64,000 nucleotides of DNA from Sporothrix humicola (GCA_021396245.1 WNYE01000006.1:186001-250000), one strand, 5' to 3'; positions 1 through 12,255 are shown, counted from the first letter of the stretch. The notes: a model not told the origin generated them from the sequence alone. Numbers and translations: made by a program.

Positions 1-1482
1 GATGTCGCGCCGAGCAGGGAGAAGTCTGGCACTGCAGACGGCGACGATATTGTTCGAGAATCTGGCGACACCCTCGAAGCGACAGACAACGACACCCAAG
101 AGATATTGATGCCCGACTCTGTCCCCGAGGACTCTCCAGAGAAATTACCATTGAAAACGCCAGCTCCTCAGATACAAAAGGCACAGCATCCGGCTCGACG
201 ACAGTCATCGGCAGCACGACTGCTGTCTTCGATTCAGCCTCTGAAACGCCGACGACTGTTTGTCTCGCCCGGCCTGATTACAAGCTCGCCTCCAGGGCTA
301 GAACTGGACCACAACGAAGAGGCCGAGAAGGAGACTGACGAGATGGGAGTGGAGGAAGACCACGACAGATCTGCTCATTTTGTCCCTCGCTTTCGAACAA
401 AAAAATCACGCCACGCCTGGGAAGGCGACGATATCGTGGACGATGAGAGTGACGAGAGTGATGGTGTCGACAACGTTAGATACGGCAACGAAGAGGTCCG
501 TGATATTGTCGACTATGGCGAGCTACTCGAGTACAGCGACTCCTCTGATGACGGGAATGGCGGAGGCAAAGAAAAAAGCGACGACCACGACGAAATGATG
601 GACGATTACCATGACGAAGATGACGACGAAGATATGATCCTGGACCAGACACCGCCACGTATCCGTTTAGCCAGACTACGACGACAAGAGGAAAAGCAAC
701 AGCGAATACAGGAACAGAAGCAGCAACAGCAACAGCGCTTACCAACATTCCAAAGAGCAAGGCTGTTTATGACGGCCCGAAGGCCGACGAACGAAGACGA
801 AGCAGGCGAGAATCCCGAGGGAGAGATGAACGAAGACCTGGGCCTCAGTCAAGACTTTTTGACAACACCGGCTCGACAGCAGCACTACTATGATGCTATC
901 CTTCACCAACCGCCGCCTGACTTCTTTTCCCCTCAAAAGAAGCGGCGCCAGAAACGGCCACGACGAAGCAGACACAGCAATGGCAGTGCGGACGACGTAC
1001 TCGACGGCCTGGGCGGACTGACGAGTCCGTCTGCGGCGGCCGCTGCGGCCACGGCTGCTGCAATAAATGCCCCAGAACAGTATGTCCCAGGAGGACTGGC
1101 TGCCTCTTTGCGGGACTGGCTGGTGCAGGTCAAGAGTGGCGGCCATGGCCCTACAACCACAGCAACCAGCGCACAGGGCAAATTTGTCGTTGACGAAATG
1201 AGACAGGCGCCTGGGATGATGCGAATTGTACTCGGTCGACGGCTGAGAACGGATCATGCAAGGGGAGATGGCGACGCTGAGACTACGGAAATCGAGCCCG
1301 TGCGTCTACTTCTTACTGGTGAGGGACGACAGTGGAGTAACGGCCGAGATATTGCACTTAACACGATGAGTGACAAAGAGTCCAAAGAGACAATCGTTTC
1401 CATATCTCATCCAGCCTGGGAGATCAACTTGGGCGGCCAGCCATGGATTGTTGCCAGCGACTGGAGCATGCATGAAGAGTAA
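1..1482 (+). CDS. C-terminal part of an unrecognised acidic nuclear-type protein (5' partial)
   Basis: The reading frame is open from the first base of the window to a TAA at 1480-1482, so the start codon lies upstream and 493 residues are visible. The visible part is highly charged. It has a long Asp/Glu-rich stretch with many EDD and DDE runs, a Gln-rich helix-prone segment around 680-740, basic patches such as KKRRQKRPRRSR (about 937-972) that look like nuclear localisation signals, and an Ala-rich run. The last 130 residues are more ordered, with alternating hydrophobic segments and two Trp residues near the end; an OB-like fold is possible but only a guess. I do not recognise the family. 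Composition suggests a nuclear, perhaps chromatin or DNA-repair, protein. The first internal ATG (109) should not be taken as the start. FMT1 follows on the same strand 254 bases later. Confidence 0.7.
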   Translation, partial: DVAPSREKSGTADGDDIVRESGDTLEATDNDTQEILMPDSVPEDSPEKLPLKTPAPQIQKAQHPARRQSSAARLLSSIQPLKRRRLFVSPGLITSSPPGLELDHNEEAEKETDEMGVEEDHDRSAHFVPRFRTKKSRHAWEGDDIVDDESDESDGVDNVRYGNEEVRDIVDYGELLEYSDSSDDGNGGGKEKSDDHDEMMDDYHDEDDDEDMILDQTPPRIRLARLRRQEEKQQRIQEQKQQQQQRLPTFQRARLFMTARRPTNEDEAGENPEGEMNEDLGLSQDFLTTPARQQHYYDAILHQPPPDFFSPQKKRRQKRPRRSRHSNGSADDVLDGLGGLTSPSAAAAAATAAAINAPEQYVPGGLAASLRDWLVQVKSGGHGPTTTATSAQGKFVVDEMRQAPGMMRIVLGRRLRTDHARGDGDAETTEIEPVRLLLTGEGRQWSNGRDIALNTMSDKESKETIVSISHPAWEINLGGQPWIVASDWSMHEE

Positions 1483-1736
1483 TGAAATTTGAAGACATTT
1501 ATGAATAATTCCGAGTATGAATTAATGAGAATATATCCAAAGGAAACCTGCACAAGTTGCTTTTATTGACTGTAATGATTGGAGAGGCTCTAGGAGATGT
1601 GTGGATTTCAAGGTGACAGGCAGCCAATCACAGCCGGCCTAGGACTTGGTGATATTTTGTGTGAACGACATTCGGAAATGGCAGGTGCAACCCACACCTC
1701 CCGACAGCTACCTCCAACTCAATTGACAGCTTCATC

Positions 1737-3217
1737 ATGGCAGCCACCCTTTTAATATGGCGGCCGATAGCGTGCCGGCCAAAGTTGGCACTTTCCACAT
1801 TTTCAATAGCTGCACGACTCACTAGGAGAACAGCTGTTGCCTCACATTTCCACCTCATCCGACCGTACTCGTCTCACTCGCCAGGCTCTCCAAACAGTCA
1901 TGAGCCACTCCGCATCCTCTTTTGCGGCTCCGATGCATTCAGCTGCGCCTCCCTGCAGGCTCTGCACAGTGTCATGGACCAGCAAAGGACCGATGGAGTG
2001 GACGTGACGTCTATAGATGGTGCGCCAGGCCGCATTGCCTCTCTCGACGTCGTCGTCCGTCCAGCAAAACGCACGGGTCGGGGATTGAAGAATCTCATTG
2101 AGAGTGAGTCTTGTGGCCAGAAAACCAATCCTCCAAGTCAATTTTTGCTAACCGTCTAGGCCCCGTCAAGGTGCTGGCGACCGATCTCGGCCTGCCGGTC
2201 CACGAACGCGACACGTTTACCGGCTGGACGCCGCCCGCGTCTGCCTCGGGGTCACCGCCCAACATGATCGTTGCTGTCTCGTTTGGCCTTTTTGTCCCTC
2301 CCCGTTTGTTGAAGGCCGCCCAGTTTGGTGGCCTCAACGTGCACCCGTCGCTGCTGCCCGACCTGCACGGCGCCGCGCCCATTGAGCACGCCGTCCTTTG
2401 GGGAAGACAGCGGACGGGCGTGACGATCCAGACACTGCACGAGACGACCTTTGACGGCGGGCGGCGGCTGCTGCAGGGGCCGACGACGACGGTGCTCGAT
2501 ACCAGGGACACCAACGGCCAGCTCGGCCTCCCGCTCGACGACAGCATCACGTCGGCCGCGCTGCACCAGCTGCTGGCGCCCATTGGCGCGCACCTGTTGG
2601 CCGAGGTCCTGAAGCGTGGGCTGTACCTGCCCGAGCGAGCTGCCGAGACCGAGGAGGCAGCCACGTACACGCCGCCGTTCCCGCCAGCAGCAGCGCCCAA
2701 GTTCAAAAAGGGGGACTTGCAGATTGTGTGGAGGAAGGGAAAGGCCGACGATGACTCTGCCCTAACGACACAAACGACTGCAGCCGATATTGACAGGCAG
2801 TACCGCGCACTGGGAGCACTCTGGACAACCCTTGAGCCGCTGGAGTCGTCCAAACTTGCCGGCCAACCGAAACGGGCCATTCTTGACGATATTTCCCTGA
2901 CTGCGTGCCCGGAAGCCTCCAGAGATGCTTTGCAGGCGGCTTTAGGGGCCCCTGAAGGCAGCGAATGGCCAGCCAAAGTGCAGACTCTGACGGCTGTGCA
3001 AGACCAAGGAGGCCCGCAGGAAGAGCGGATTACACTCCCCTTTGTGGTGGACGGCGAGAGCATTGTTCTGCCAGTCGGCGTGGGCAAGGACGCGTCAAAC
3101 CTCGACGACCCCAAATCGTGCCTGCGAATTGGATCCATCAAGATCGAGGGCAACCCCAACAGGCCAGCGACAAGATCACTTTTCCATTTTGCTCTCGTGG
3201 AACGTTGTAAGACATAA
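1737..3217 (+). CDS. FMT1: mitochondrial methionyl-tRNA formyltransferase
   Basis: Predicted to transfer a formyl group from 10-formyl-tetrahydrofolate to Met-tRNA for mitochondrial translation initiation. Two exons, 1737-2103 and 2160-3217, encode 474 residues. The 56-nt intron has GTGAGT at 2104, branch site TGCTAAC at 2146-2152 and acceptor TAG at 2157-2159. Splicing restores the continuous segment GLKNLIESPVKVLA. The N-terminus is rich in Arg, Ser and Ala with few acidic residues, as in a mitochondrial presequence. The formyltransferase core shows LNVHPSLLP (catalytic Asn and His, SLLP motif) and GVTIQTLHETTFDGG (catalytic Asp). The C-terminal half is longer and more divergent than in bacteria, as is usual in fungi. 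An AATAAA lies 75 bases past the stop. The long antisense frame over this gene is a composition shadow. Confidence 0.93.
2104..2159 (+). other. FMT1 intron
   Basis: A 56-nt GT-AG intron with donor GTGAGT, branch TGCTAAC and acceptor CTAG. Removing it joins two frames into one formyltransferase; without removal the first frame stops at 2157-2159. Confidence 0.92.
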
Positions 3218-3874
3218 ATCAATGGCAGATGATGGCCCATTCGGGCATCTGGATTATTCATAACGATACGACACGATACGACTATATGCTGAATAAAACT
3301 CACTACAAGTTTGGCACGCTGAAGATGGTTTGATGCATCAATGTTTTTGTTTTTCGTTGCTAGCTAATTATATGATACAACTGCTTCGCGTCGCCAGAAG
3401 AGACAAGGTGTCTTCCCAGTAACGACGAAGAGTAGGAAATGAAAAGTTCGTTATATGTTGCGAGCCGCGCAATATATCGTCAAAAGTAATAATACATTCG
3501 CGTCGCCGTAAAAAGTTTCGTCAAGCGTTCATAGTCCCATACCCGTAAACCGTCCCATACCGATCCGTTGGTAGAAAGAGAGTGAAAAAAAGAAAAGAAA
3601 AGAAACATAAAAGTGCTCCTGGGTCCGACCAGGCAACACACTGGATCATACACATGCAGATTTCCCATAATTCCGTACACAAGAAAAAAAGGAAATATGA
3701 AGTAAAAGCAAAAAGAGGCAAGGCAATGAAATGTGAAATGGCTGCGCGGGAAAAATCAAGATGAAAAAAGGAAGAGAATGATGAAAGAAGAGTCAGAAGA
3801 AGGAAGGCCATTTCGCGTAACAATGCTCATATGCCCATCATGCTGAAAAAGAAACTTTTGGGTTTTCGTCCCCT
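3218..3874. other. intergenic, convergent 3' regions of FMT1 and the Stf2-like gene
   Basis: 657 bases between two convergent genes. It holds a poly(A)-type AATAAA at 3292-3297 for FMT1 and an A/G-rich stretch (3580-3800) that would be the 3' untranslated region of the minus-strand gene. No coding frame looks real. Confidence 0.7.
3292..3297 (+). terminator. AATAAA poly(A)-type signal of FMT1
   Basis: AATAAA located 75 bases after the FMT1 stop codon, in an otherwise AT-rich 3' flank. Fungal poly(A) signals are loose, so this is suggestive only. Confidence 0.45.
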
Positions 3875-4784
3875 TTAGTTCTTCATGTCGTCCGACCCCT
3901 CGGTCGAGTTTGAGTCCATCGAACGGAGGGTGTCCTCGTCGTCCTCGAGGGGACCGTGGATGTCCTCCTCAAAGACGGGCTCCGGCTCGTTGACATCAAA
4001 CTTGGTCTTGAAGTTCTTGATGTCCGTCGTCATCGAGCTGCTGTTGGACCGGCGGCGCGGATTGACAAAGTTGAACTGCTGGTCCACGACCTCCTCGCCC
4101 ATGCTGCCCCAGTTGCCCTTGCCATTGCCGTTCTTCTTGGTCTTCTTGGGGTCGGTGTCGGCAAACCCGTTCTTGGCAAAGAACTTGGGCATGTTGTCAT
4201 CGGGCGAGTAGGCCTCCGCCATGTCGCCACGGGGACGGTCATTGAACTTGTGCGAACGAGTCACTGTCAAGATGTTAGCGTGTATTTGATATAATTGGTA
4301 GCAGCAATGCCAAAAATCGATATTCCAAACAATCAAAACAAAACAAACATCAACTATGATGAATGTAGAGATGACTTGATGGTGCATGCAAGGGATACTG
4401 ACTGTTGATGGATGGAATATAGATGGAAAGAGATAAATGAAAGGAGGAATAGAAGAAAGAAAATGACAGGAGAATAGTCCTTTGAGATGTGTTAGGGGGA
4501 AGACGTCCTTTTAAATGACGATGTAGGTGCGGGGTCAACTAAAAGGTAGGATTCGTATTGTGTTGAGGAGTAGTAGAGTAATATGTCGTAGACAAGAGCA
4601 GCCAAAGACTGACAGATGTCTAAGAGACAAAAAGAAGTGTAGTGCAATATGGTAGAGGGAATTGATGGAATTGGGGATGTATTTCCGGCATGCACCAGGT
4701 GACTAGTCTCGGCGAGCAAATGAGACTGATGGGCGAAAGGGCAAAATGCTGCCAGAGATAATGAACACAAGGCCGAGACTTACT
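3875..4784 (-). CDS. Stf2-like small protein, start codon split by an intron
   Basis: A 129-residue protein of the Stf2-like fungal family, described in yeast as an ATPase-stabilising and desiccation-tolerance factor and related to RNA-binding SERBP1/HABP4-type proteins. The main exon is 4263-3875 (minus). Its acceptor (GCTAAC...TTGACAG, AG at 4265-4264) leaves TG ACT CGT TCG CAC, so the first codon needs an A from an upstream exon. The best donor is GTAAGT at 4783-4778, preceded by A at 4784, giving A|TG and an N-terminus MTRSHKFNDR, which matches the MTR start of yeast Stf2. The family hallmark GNGKGNWG followed by GEE is present. The C-terminus is acidic (PVFEEDI, EDDEDT). A fallback start is the internal ATG of DMAEAY. 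The family call is firm; the 520-nt intron is inferred. Confidence 0.8.
4264..4783 (-). other. predicted 520-nt intron interrupting the ATG of the Stf2-like gene
   Basis: Minus-strand donor GTAAGT (4783-4778) and acceptor ACAG (4267-4264) with a GCTAAC branch site upstream. It is much longer than the other introns here (51-154 nt). It falls after the A of the initiator codon. Confidence 0.6.
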
Positions 4785-7700
4785 GATTGCAAAGTTGATG
4801 AAAAAAGTGGCACTTTATACGTCACGAAACTGATAGCCCGTGGCGATCGTAGATGGTTTGATGGATAAAGACGACGGGCGTTTGCGTGATAAGAAGACGG
4901 GATGTTGATAGAGATGGAAGGCGGCCGAAAGTTGATGGAGAATTTCTTTTAAAGAAAGAAATAAAAAAGGGTCAAGGGAGATAGGAGAAATAAAACAGAG
5001 AGTGGTCAGAAGAAGGCTCTGAAGAGAGGGAAAAGGGTTTCGACGAAGGCGAAACGAGCCAAGGGATGCGAGGCGATTCGACGACGAGGGTCAAGAACAA
5101 AGGACGATGCGGAACGAGGCCTAAGTGCTGTGTAGACTGTCTCGACTGTCCAATGGCTTTAGAGCGACAAGCGTGTTCCCAAAAGGCTATGATTGGCCTC
5201 TACGACGGTTGGGCTATGTGTTGGCTCGATGGCAGAAGTAGAAGATTGGGGGTGGATGTGGATGGCGAGATAGATGAGTGGTTTATTGTGTTATTGAGTG
5301 TGGTGAGAGGACAGGGGAGAGATGAGGAAAACAAGAAGCAGACAAGATAGAGAGAGGAAGAGTGCGGTTGGTTGTTTAAGAGAGCTCCTGCAAGCTGACG
5401 TTGGTCGATAGTGTTTGGTTGTGTTTCTTTGTGATGGTGTGAAGCAGAGATGCAGAATAGGAGGAAGGAAATGTGAGAATGCAAGTGTGGAAGGACGGGC
5501 TCTTTTAAACTGAGGATGGAGGGTGGTATCGAGAACAGTCACAGTGAGGCAGGGAGAAAGCAGGAAGGAGGGTGGGTTTCTCGGAAGGAAAGAAAGAGGA
5601 AAGACCAGAAAGAAACAGAAAGAGCGAATTGGGGAAGGAACTGACGGGGAAGCAACCTCACGAACAGGCCACTCATACAGATCCCCTCTCCGCCCCCCTT
5701 TCCCTTTCTACCTCTTGCCAATGTCTCTGCAGCCAACCGTAATTCCCGTTTGCTCCAAGTTTCTTGTCACCAGTGTCGCTCTTTCCCTTTCTTTCTTCCA
5801 TCGTTCTTTCCCATTTACATTCCCCCACTCCACACAGGTCAGGCGAGCTAAGCTACGGTGACGTCTCCCATTGGAACGACCCCGAATTACAGTCGCGTGA
5901 CCTGACGCAACCAGGGGGGCGGGAAAGAACAATTGACGCCCTCACCTCCCCTTCTTGCCTCTTGTTCAGTATTCCCAGTACAAGCAAACAGCACGGAGAA
6001 CACGGAGCGGACGGAGTACCCTGAGTACCCTGCGTGTAGACGGCGTGCCTTCTTTTTTCCACCCCCTTTCCTGTCGCCATCCACACGTTCTCTCACCTTC
6101 TTTCCCCAACAAAATTCCATGAGGCTACGGTAGCACGAATATGAGAACTGAGAGAGGGGAAGCATCAATAGCAACTCCTTCCTTGGGAGCTTGCGAACCT
6201 GCTCGCCTTGGTCCATCCCTTCCTTTCCCCTCTCCCCTCTCCTTCCTTCCATTTTCTGGTATGTTCTGTACGGTTCGTTCTTCATTGTCGTTCTCAACGG
6301 GATCGGCGGGTTGGACGTGGCCTCCGTTTGGAATGCCATTTCCCCTCAAGACGAAACTCTGGCGCCGTCGAAGAAGTACATTCCCTCCTTCTCAACATGC
6401 TTTAATGTTCTTCCTTGTAGCGTTGTGCCTCTGTCAGCTCCCCGCATAAACGTGCTAACGGCTGTCGGCTGTTTCCAACTGTAGTTTATGGCCGGACTGC
6501 CACCGTCTGTGTTCTGTCTGTTTTGTTTGTTTATTTCGCTCTTTTTCAATTGGAGCGTTTAGAATTGGATGTCGATGGAATTGATATGGATATGCGATGA
6601 CGAACAAGCAGGCGGCATCATGCCCTTTTCCCCTTCTCCTTCCCAGAGAAGACCCTCGCAGCCCCATAAATCTGCCAGTCCTGTTCCCCTTCTGTGACAT
6701 CAGCCTGGACCCACTCTAGCTTCACGTTCCCGATCGCGCCTTCCCTTTCGTTTCGCAGTCCCAAATCTACATTCGGAAAGCACTTCCTGCGCCCCGAAAC
6801 AAGTGGAATTGGCAAGTGGGAAAGAGGTTGGTATTATTGGAACGGTGAGTGGTGGTCAGGTAGGGAAATGGTGGGAAAGAGGATTGTTCTTTCGAACATG
6901 AGGAGACACGCTGTGAGGGTGGCCCGACTCGGGCTTGCTCTCACACGTTGTTTCTTCATCCTCTCGCGGACAGAACCCATGTCTGCCCATGCACACCCAT
7001 GCAATACCCCGCAAAATTGGCCCACGCTAGCGCTGCCTGTCGCAGAGAGGAAGAAGAGGGAGTGGATCCTTTGGCTGTTCTCCGGTAAATGTGGGTCTTT
7101 GTCTGTGGTCCACTCGAAGAAGAAAGGACATGGCAGTGCAAGGCATTTGGGAAAGTGTTTGCGCAAGCGCTGTAAGCCGCCTGTAGTGCCCCCGAGTTTC
7201 TCGCTGTTTCCATGACTTCTTGGCCCTGCTACAGCGCCACCTTCTCTTCCCCATTCTCCATTCCTCTTTGCCTGGCCCCCACTGCCAAACTGCCCGCGTG
7301 AGCAAAGTGATCACGAAGACAAAGAAAACGACGATGCAAGACGCCGTCCCAACCTTTTTGGTCATCATATGGGTTGAGGTTAGAGGTTGTTCTTTGGTCT
7401 GAATTTGACGCTCAAGACGCTCAACGCACTTCGGAGTCATTCTTTTGTCCATTGTGTCCAATAATTGTCCCCGTTTGCCTTTACGTCCGCGCACGCAATC
7501 CCGTCCAAATGACCTCTTCTCCGGCGCTTCTTTCTCTTTTGGTGGAACAAACTGTTTTCTTCCTGCCTCGTCTTGATATCTTACGATGAGCAATACCTGG
7601 GCCAGAACAGCAAGGCCACGGCTCTTGCCAGGGCCAGGCCGGCATCTATCCCACTTCATCCCACGGCGATGCCACCCTTCTCCCACTCTTACGCTCTTTT

Positions 7701-10035
7701 GTTGCTTGTTTTCCATCTCGGCTTTTCCCTTTTCTGCCAAGCTGAAGATTGGTCCCCTCTTCTTAATTGCTCCCGTGCTAATGTGATAGGGTTGGAGCTG
7801 TAACTGTCCTCGTGCTCGTCCGAAAAGCCAATTCAGGAACCAGAATTAGGAACGAAATGTCAACAGAGCTCCAAAAGGACAGGGCTGAAGCTGTCTCTGT
7901 GTGGGAGTCATAATCATAATCGTAAAAGTGACGACGGTATCTTACACAAGAAACGGGTCTCTCTCCACTTTGTGCACCAGCACGCGATCACGCGCAGGAC
8001 GGGCCCGCCTGCCCACTAAAAACAGGTCTGGACAGCAGGCACTGCCGGCGCCCGTAGCTCCTGCCCCACCGTCCTTGTCTCGTTTGCCTGGCAGGTTATG
8101 TGATAGGAGAAAAGAGGCAAAGAGGCAGAAGCTGAATAACGAACAGGGTCCACGGGTGCAATGGCTTAGAAGCTGCCAGAAATGACAGATTGGCTAAAAG
8201 TCCGAGAGTTGACGATGTTTGTTTCTATTTTCTATCAATGTTCTGTCCTTTTCTGATCTCCACAGGTGAGTCAATTGGAAAGGTCACAAGACCGTTGTCC
8301 TGTTTGCGCTCTCGTTCGCTCCTTCCTTTTCTTTTGAAGGTTCTCAAATTGTTGAGAAAGGCTGGGAAGGAAAGAGCGCCAGGCAATGACGTCGCCAAAA
8401 CGAAGAAGCAACACCAGAGAGGGCAATTGCAAACACTCTGAAACTCCAATTCGGGGAATTGTCTCGACACCCTTTTGGCCATGTCTAAGGCGATCGATTG
8501 ATGTTCAAAGACATTGAAGATACACTTCTACTGTGTCCAGGCAGGTCTTACAAGGCAAACGGTAATGGTCAAACAAGTGCACCAACAGCTCTGGAATGGC
8601 GTGCAAGAAGGCTGGTCTATTTACACCTCACTTCCTCCATCTGCAAGTAATTTTCCCGGCCTGTATTCGTGCTCTTTCTTTCACAAATTGCGTTTCCCGT
8701 GTGTGACATGACCTTGGCCAGACCCTGAGAAGGGCCAGGCCCCAGAATAAATGTGGCGTGACGCATCCGACGATGGGGAAACACAAAACGGAAGCAAGAG
8801 ACGTACGACTCACGCAAGACACGGCACAGCTGCAACAAAACACAAAGAGAAGTACGGCGTGCTGTGCAGATACGAAGCAAAGGACAGACAGCTTTATCGC
8901 AAGCCCCTGCAGGCCGATAAAGCTATTCGACCACGAAGTGGTCCTCGCTGGCTCTGAGCTCTCAGTTTGACTGCAATCCCAAAGTGGGCCCTCTGATAAA
9001 CAGCCCGTGATATCCCCACTATGACATAACAGGTCCCTCCTTCTCCTTCTGGCGGTGGAATTGACTGGCGAATTGGCCCCCAAGCTCACTCGCTCCCTCG
9101 CACCTTCCTCGCCAGCTAGGGACGTACCGACATCGGAAAAGGCTGCCATAGAGCCCAGACGCTCCTTCCTTTTGCATGGGGCACGAGGGCATCGCCGAGG
9201 TCGAGAACTGGTCGCTACGAAATCAACGAGGAATTACGAGCTCGTCGAAAAGACAGGAGCAAAAGAGTCATTGAAGCCTCCTGTGATGATGCCGTTATGT
9301 CCCGAGATGGAGCTCAACTTGCATGAACTGTCCGAGAGTCCGACAAGCAATTGACGTGATGCTCCGGAGACGACACGGTAAATGATATTTTGTTTGTCTT
9401 CATTTCGTAATAGGAAAACACTCAACGACATCGGATTTGCCTCTATTCTCACTCTCTGGTGGCGCCGCAAAAGGGATTCCCAACAATTCCAGTATCTGCG
9501 TTCTTGATCTCATGAAAGAACTCATCAAGCAAGTCTGACATTGGCAGCTGCCTTGCTGTGGCGGTGTCGGGCAGATTTTTATAAGGACAGATACTCGCCG
9601 TAGACAAATAAAAATAGAAACACCAGAAGAGTGGGCATCTTGTCTCATGGCAGACGCTCGTAGCTACATCTCAAATCATCTAGAAACATCGAACAGAATG
9701 TTCTCTCGCTCAATCGTAGATAGAACCATGGAACCAAGTGATGGATGGTGCCAAGCGCATCCCACTTCTTATTGCCTTGTTTATCCTTAAGGCACAGCAA
9801 TACATATACATGGTGGAAACCAAACTTATGCAAAGATATGATACAGATGCAAGGAAAGCGAGGAAAGTTCAAACGTGATACTCCATTTGTCTTTTTATAT
9901 ACAAGGATACAAACAGTATCTAAACAGAAGGTAAATCATGAGCAAACCCGGACCCAGATAAATATATATAGATGAAACAACAAAAAGAAAACGATGACTG
10001 GCTATGACTGAAAAATGCTGTTGTTTAACAGCTTA

Positions 10036-10054
10036 TGTGTGTGTGTGTGTGTGT
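10036..10054. repeat. (TG)n microsatellite
   Basis: A 19-base perfect TG run downstream of the KEX1 stop codon, within or just past its 3' untranslated region. Confidence 0.95.
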
Positions 10055-10103
10055 TTGTATGCGGACGGGAAGAGGTTTCATGCTTTTCAGCCTTGTCCTC
10101 TGT

Positions 10104-10109
10104 TTTATT
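10104..10109 (-). terminator. AATAAA poly(A)-type signal of KEX1
   Basis: TTTATT on the + strand reads AATAAA on the KEX1 strand, 65 bases past its stop codon. Confidence 0.4.
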
Positions 10110-10173
10110 TTTCATTCTCATGAAAATGTCCCACTCTGTACATTCTTGCCTCCAACTTCTCCCTCCTATCTCC

Positions 10174-12255
10174 CTACTTGCCTCCTTCCTTCTTTGTGTC
10201 TGCGCCGTTTCCAGACGCCTGCTTCGTTGCGGCACCTTTCGTGTCGCCGCCCTCATCCTCCTCGTCGCTGTCACCGCCCAGGCTGTACCGCCGGTCCTCT
10301 GTTGGCGTCGTCGCGTTGAGGTCGTCGAGCTCGTTCTCGTCGAAATCACCCGCCTCCAGGTCGCGGTTGGACCGGCGCCGGCCAAAGTTCTCGAGACGGG
10401 TGCTGTTGCCGTTGCCATTGCCACTACCGCCCCGGCCGCCCTGCATCATAGGCAGGCGCGTGTCGGACGGCGATGCGCCGGCCACGTTGCGGTAACCCTG
10501 GCGGCTGGCCTTGCGGCGCTCGCGCCAGACGTAGTAGCCCCAGGCCGTGGCGGCGACGGCCACGATGACAAGCACGATCTCACCGCTCTTGCGGTATGCC
10601 TGCCACTTGGCCGCGTCCAGCTTGGCCTTTTCGTCGGCCTTTTGGGTCGTGCTGTTGCCAGCAGCGCCGCCGACCGATGTCTCGACGCCCTTTTCGCCGT
10701 CGAGGCGCGAGTCGGTGGGCGTGCCGCCAATACTGCTAATGTCGACGCCCATGAAGCGGTCGAGCATGTCGCGCGTGCGCCGCGGGTAGTCAAAGGGCAC
10801 CATGTGCGACGAGTTGTAGAACAGGACATATGTCAGGTTGCGGGCCTCCTGCCAGAAGCCGGCCGTTTCGCCCTCAAAGGTCCACTCGCGGCGCGGCGCC
10901 CAGTTGCCGGGGCTCAGCTCAAAGCCCTTGCCGCCGTTCCACTGCATGTTGCCAATCAACGATTCGGTGCCCAGGTGGTTGCAAATCAGATCTTCGGCGC
11001 CGGAGAAGAGGACGACCGGAATTTCAGCCAGCAGGTCAGGTAAGAAACCGATGGATGCTGTGGACTTCTTGTCGCGGAACTGCGAGCCGACGTTGCCGTT
11101 GCACTCGGACCAGCCCGTGTTCTTGTTGGGGTTGATGTGCAGGGCGGCCACGACGTCGGCACGGCGCAGGTACGGCGTGAGGTGCTCGAGGTCTGGCGGC
11201 CAGTTCATGCCACAGCTCGGGTAGGTGTCGCGCAGGCGCACATCGTACATGTTGACGCAGTCCTGGTCGTTGCCCTTGTTGCGGTTGGTCAGCTGGAGCA
11301 GGTCCTGCAGAATTTTCTCACACGAGGGCGTGTCGACGTTCTGGAAGGTGCCCGAGGCCAGGTCCTTTTGGCAGATGCGGCGCTGCTGCTCGAGCATCTG
11401 GCCGATATCCGAGCCCTTGGTGACAATGTTCTTTTCGTAGGCAAAGTCGAGGTAGGCTTCGTACTGCTCGGGCGGCGAGATCCAGCCGTTGCCGATGAGG
11501 AGGCCCTTGAGCTGCCACTTATGCTCGGTCTCCGGCTTCTTGTTCCGTTCCATGATGTACTTGGCGATGTAGGGGATATGTTGACCAGCAAAAGACTCGC
11601 CAGCAAGGTAGAGCTACAAAGGTTAGTATCAAGATAGAGCGCTGTGCAAGGACCAAGCTCCAGCTACTTACATCGTCGTGCTCGTACTCGGGGAAGAGGG
11701 CAAACCACTTCTCCAGGAAGGTGATAAACTGCGCGGCCATCTCGTCGAGCTCGTGGACGTAGCTGTCGGTGTCGACGTAGCTGAAGCCCGTGCCGACGGG
11801 GTTATCGACAAACATGACGTTGGCAAACTCGTTCCATGCGCCGTCATTGTAGACAAGCGTGTTCTCGTCCTTGAGGCGGTACGGGCCTAGCTCCATCATG
11901 GCGCCGTCTTCTGAGCTACAGCCCGGGCCACCGTTGAGCCAAATGACGGTCCGTTGCCGGTTGGCAATGTGTTTGTTTTGAAAGTGCCAGAAGAACATGT
12001 TACCGTTGTGTTCGGGTGTGATTTCAATGTGGCTGTCCTGTTAGCAAGGGCTGGCTAGACAGCATCACGCAGCGTATGTACTCACCCAGCATGCATCTTC
12101 AGCAACGGCCCTGGCGGCGCGCCGGGCAACGAGTGTACAAAGTAGTCACCGGCGGACGCAGCCTGTGCGCCGCTAGAAAAGAGGGACACTGCCGCGGCGG
12201 CAGCGGCAGCGATGGCCGGCCACCTCCGCCATGATGACGGTTTTGTGGCAACCAT
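10174..12255 (-). CDS. KEX1: Kex1 serine carboxypeptidase (pheromone-processing type)
   Basis: A Golgi-membrane carboxypeptidase that trims C-terminal Lys/Arg from propeptides after Kex2 cleavage. Three exons on the minus strand: 12255-12086, 12032-11672 and 11613-10174, giving 656 residues. The introns are 53 and 58 nt. The first intron has two possible acceptors four bases apart; only the second (AG at 12034-12033) keeps the frame and gives MHAGHIEI. An N-terminal signal peptide (Ala-rich, residues about 12-33) is followed by NGGPGCSS, the catalytic Ser184 in GESFAG, Asp385 in GAEDLICN and His447 in SSHMVPFD. A single membrane helix (about 530-549) is followed by a cytosolic tail of about 107 residues rich in Asp, Glu and Gly, as in other Kex1 proteins. 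The long + strand frame over the last exon is a shadow. Confidence 0.95.

Larger units (their letters stand above)
4785..10173. other. 5.4-kb region without a recognisable gene
   Basis: It starts with the promoter and leader of the Stf2-like gene: the + strand is purine-rich at 4880-5660, so the minus-sense leader is CT-rich. From about 5690 to 6550 the + strand becomes pyrimidine-rich. The rest (6.6-10.0 kb) is mixed-composition DNA with only short frames that look random (longest about 240 codons, on the minus strand near 7.0-7.7 kb, without any motif). No tRNA, rRNA or transposon was seen. The right end holds the 3' flank of KEX1. Confidence 0.6.
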
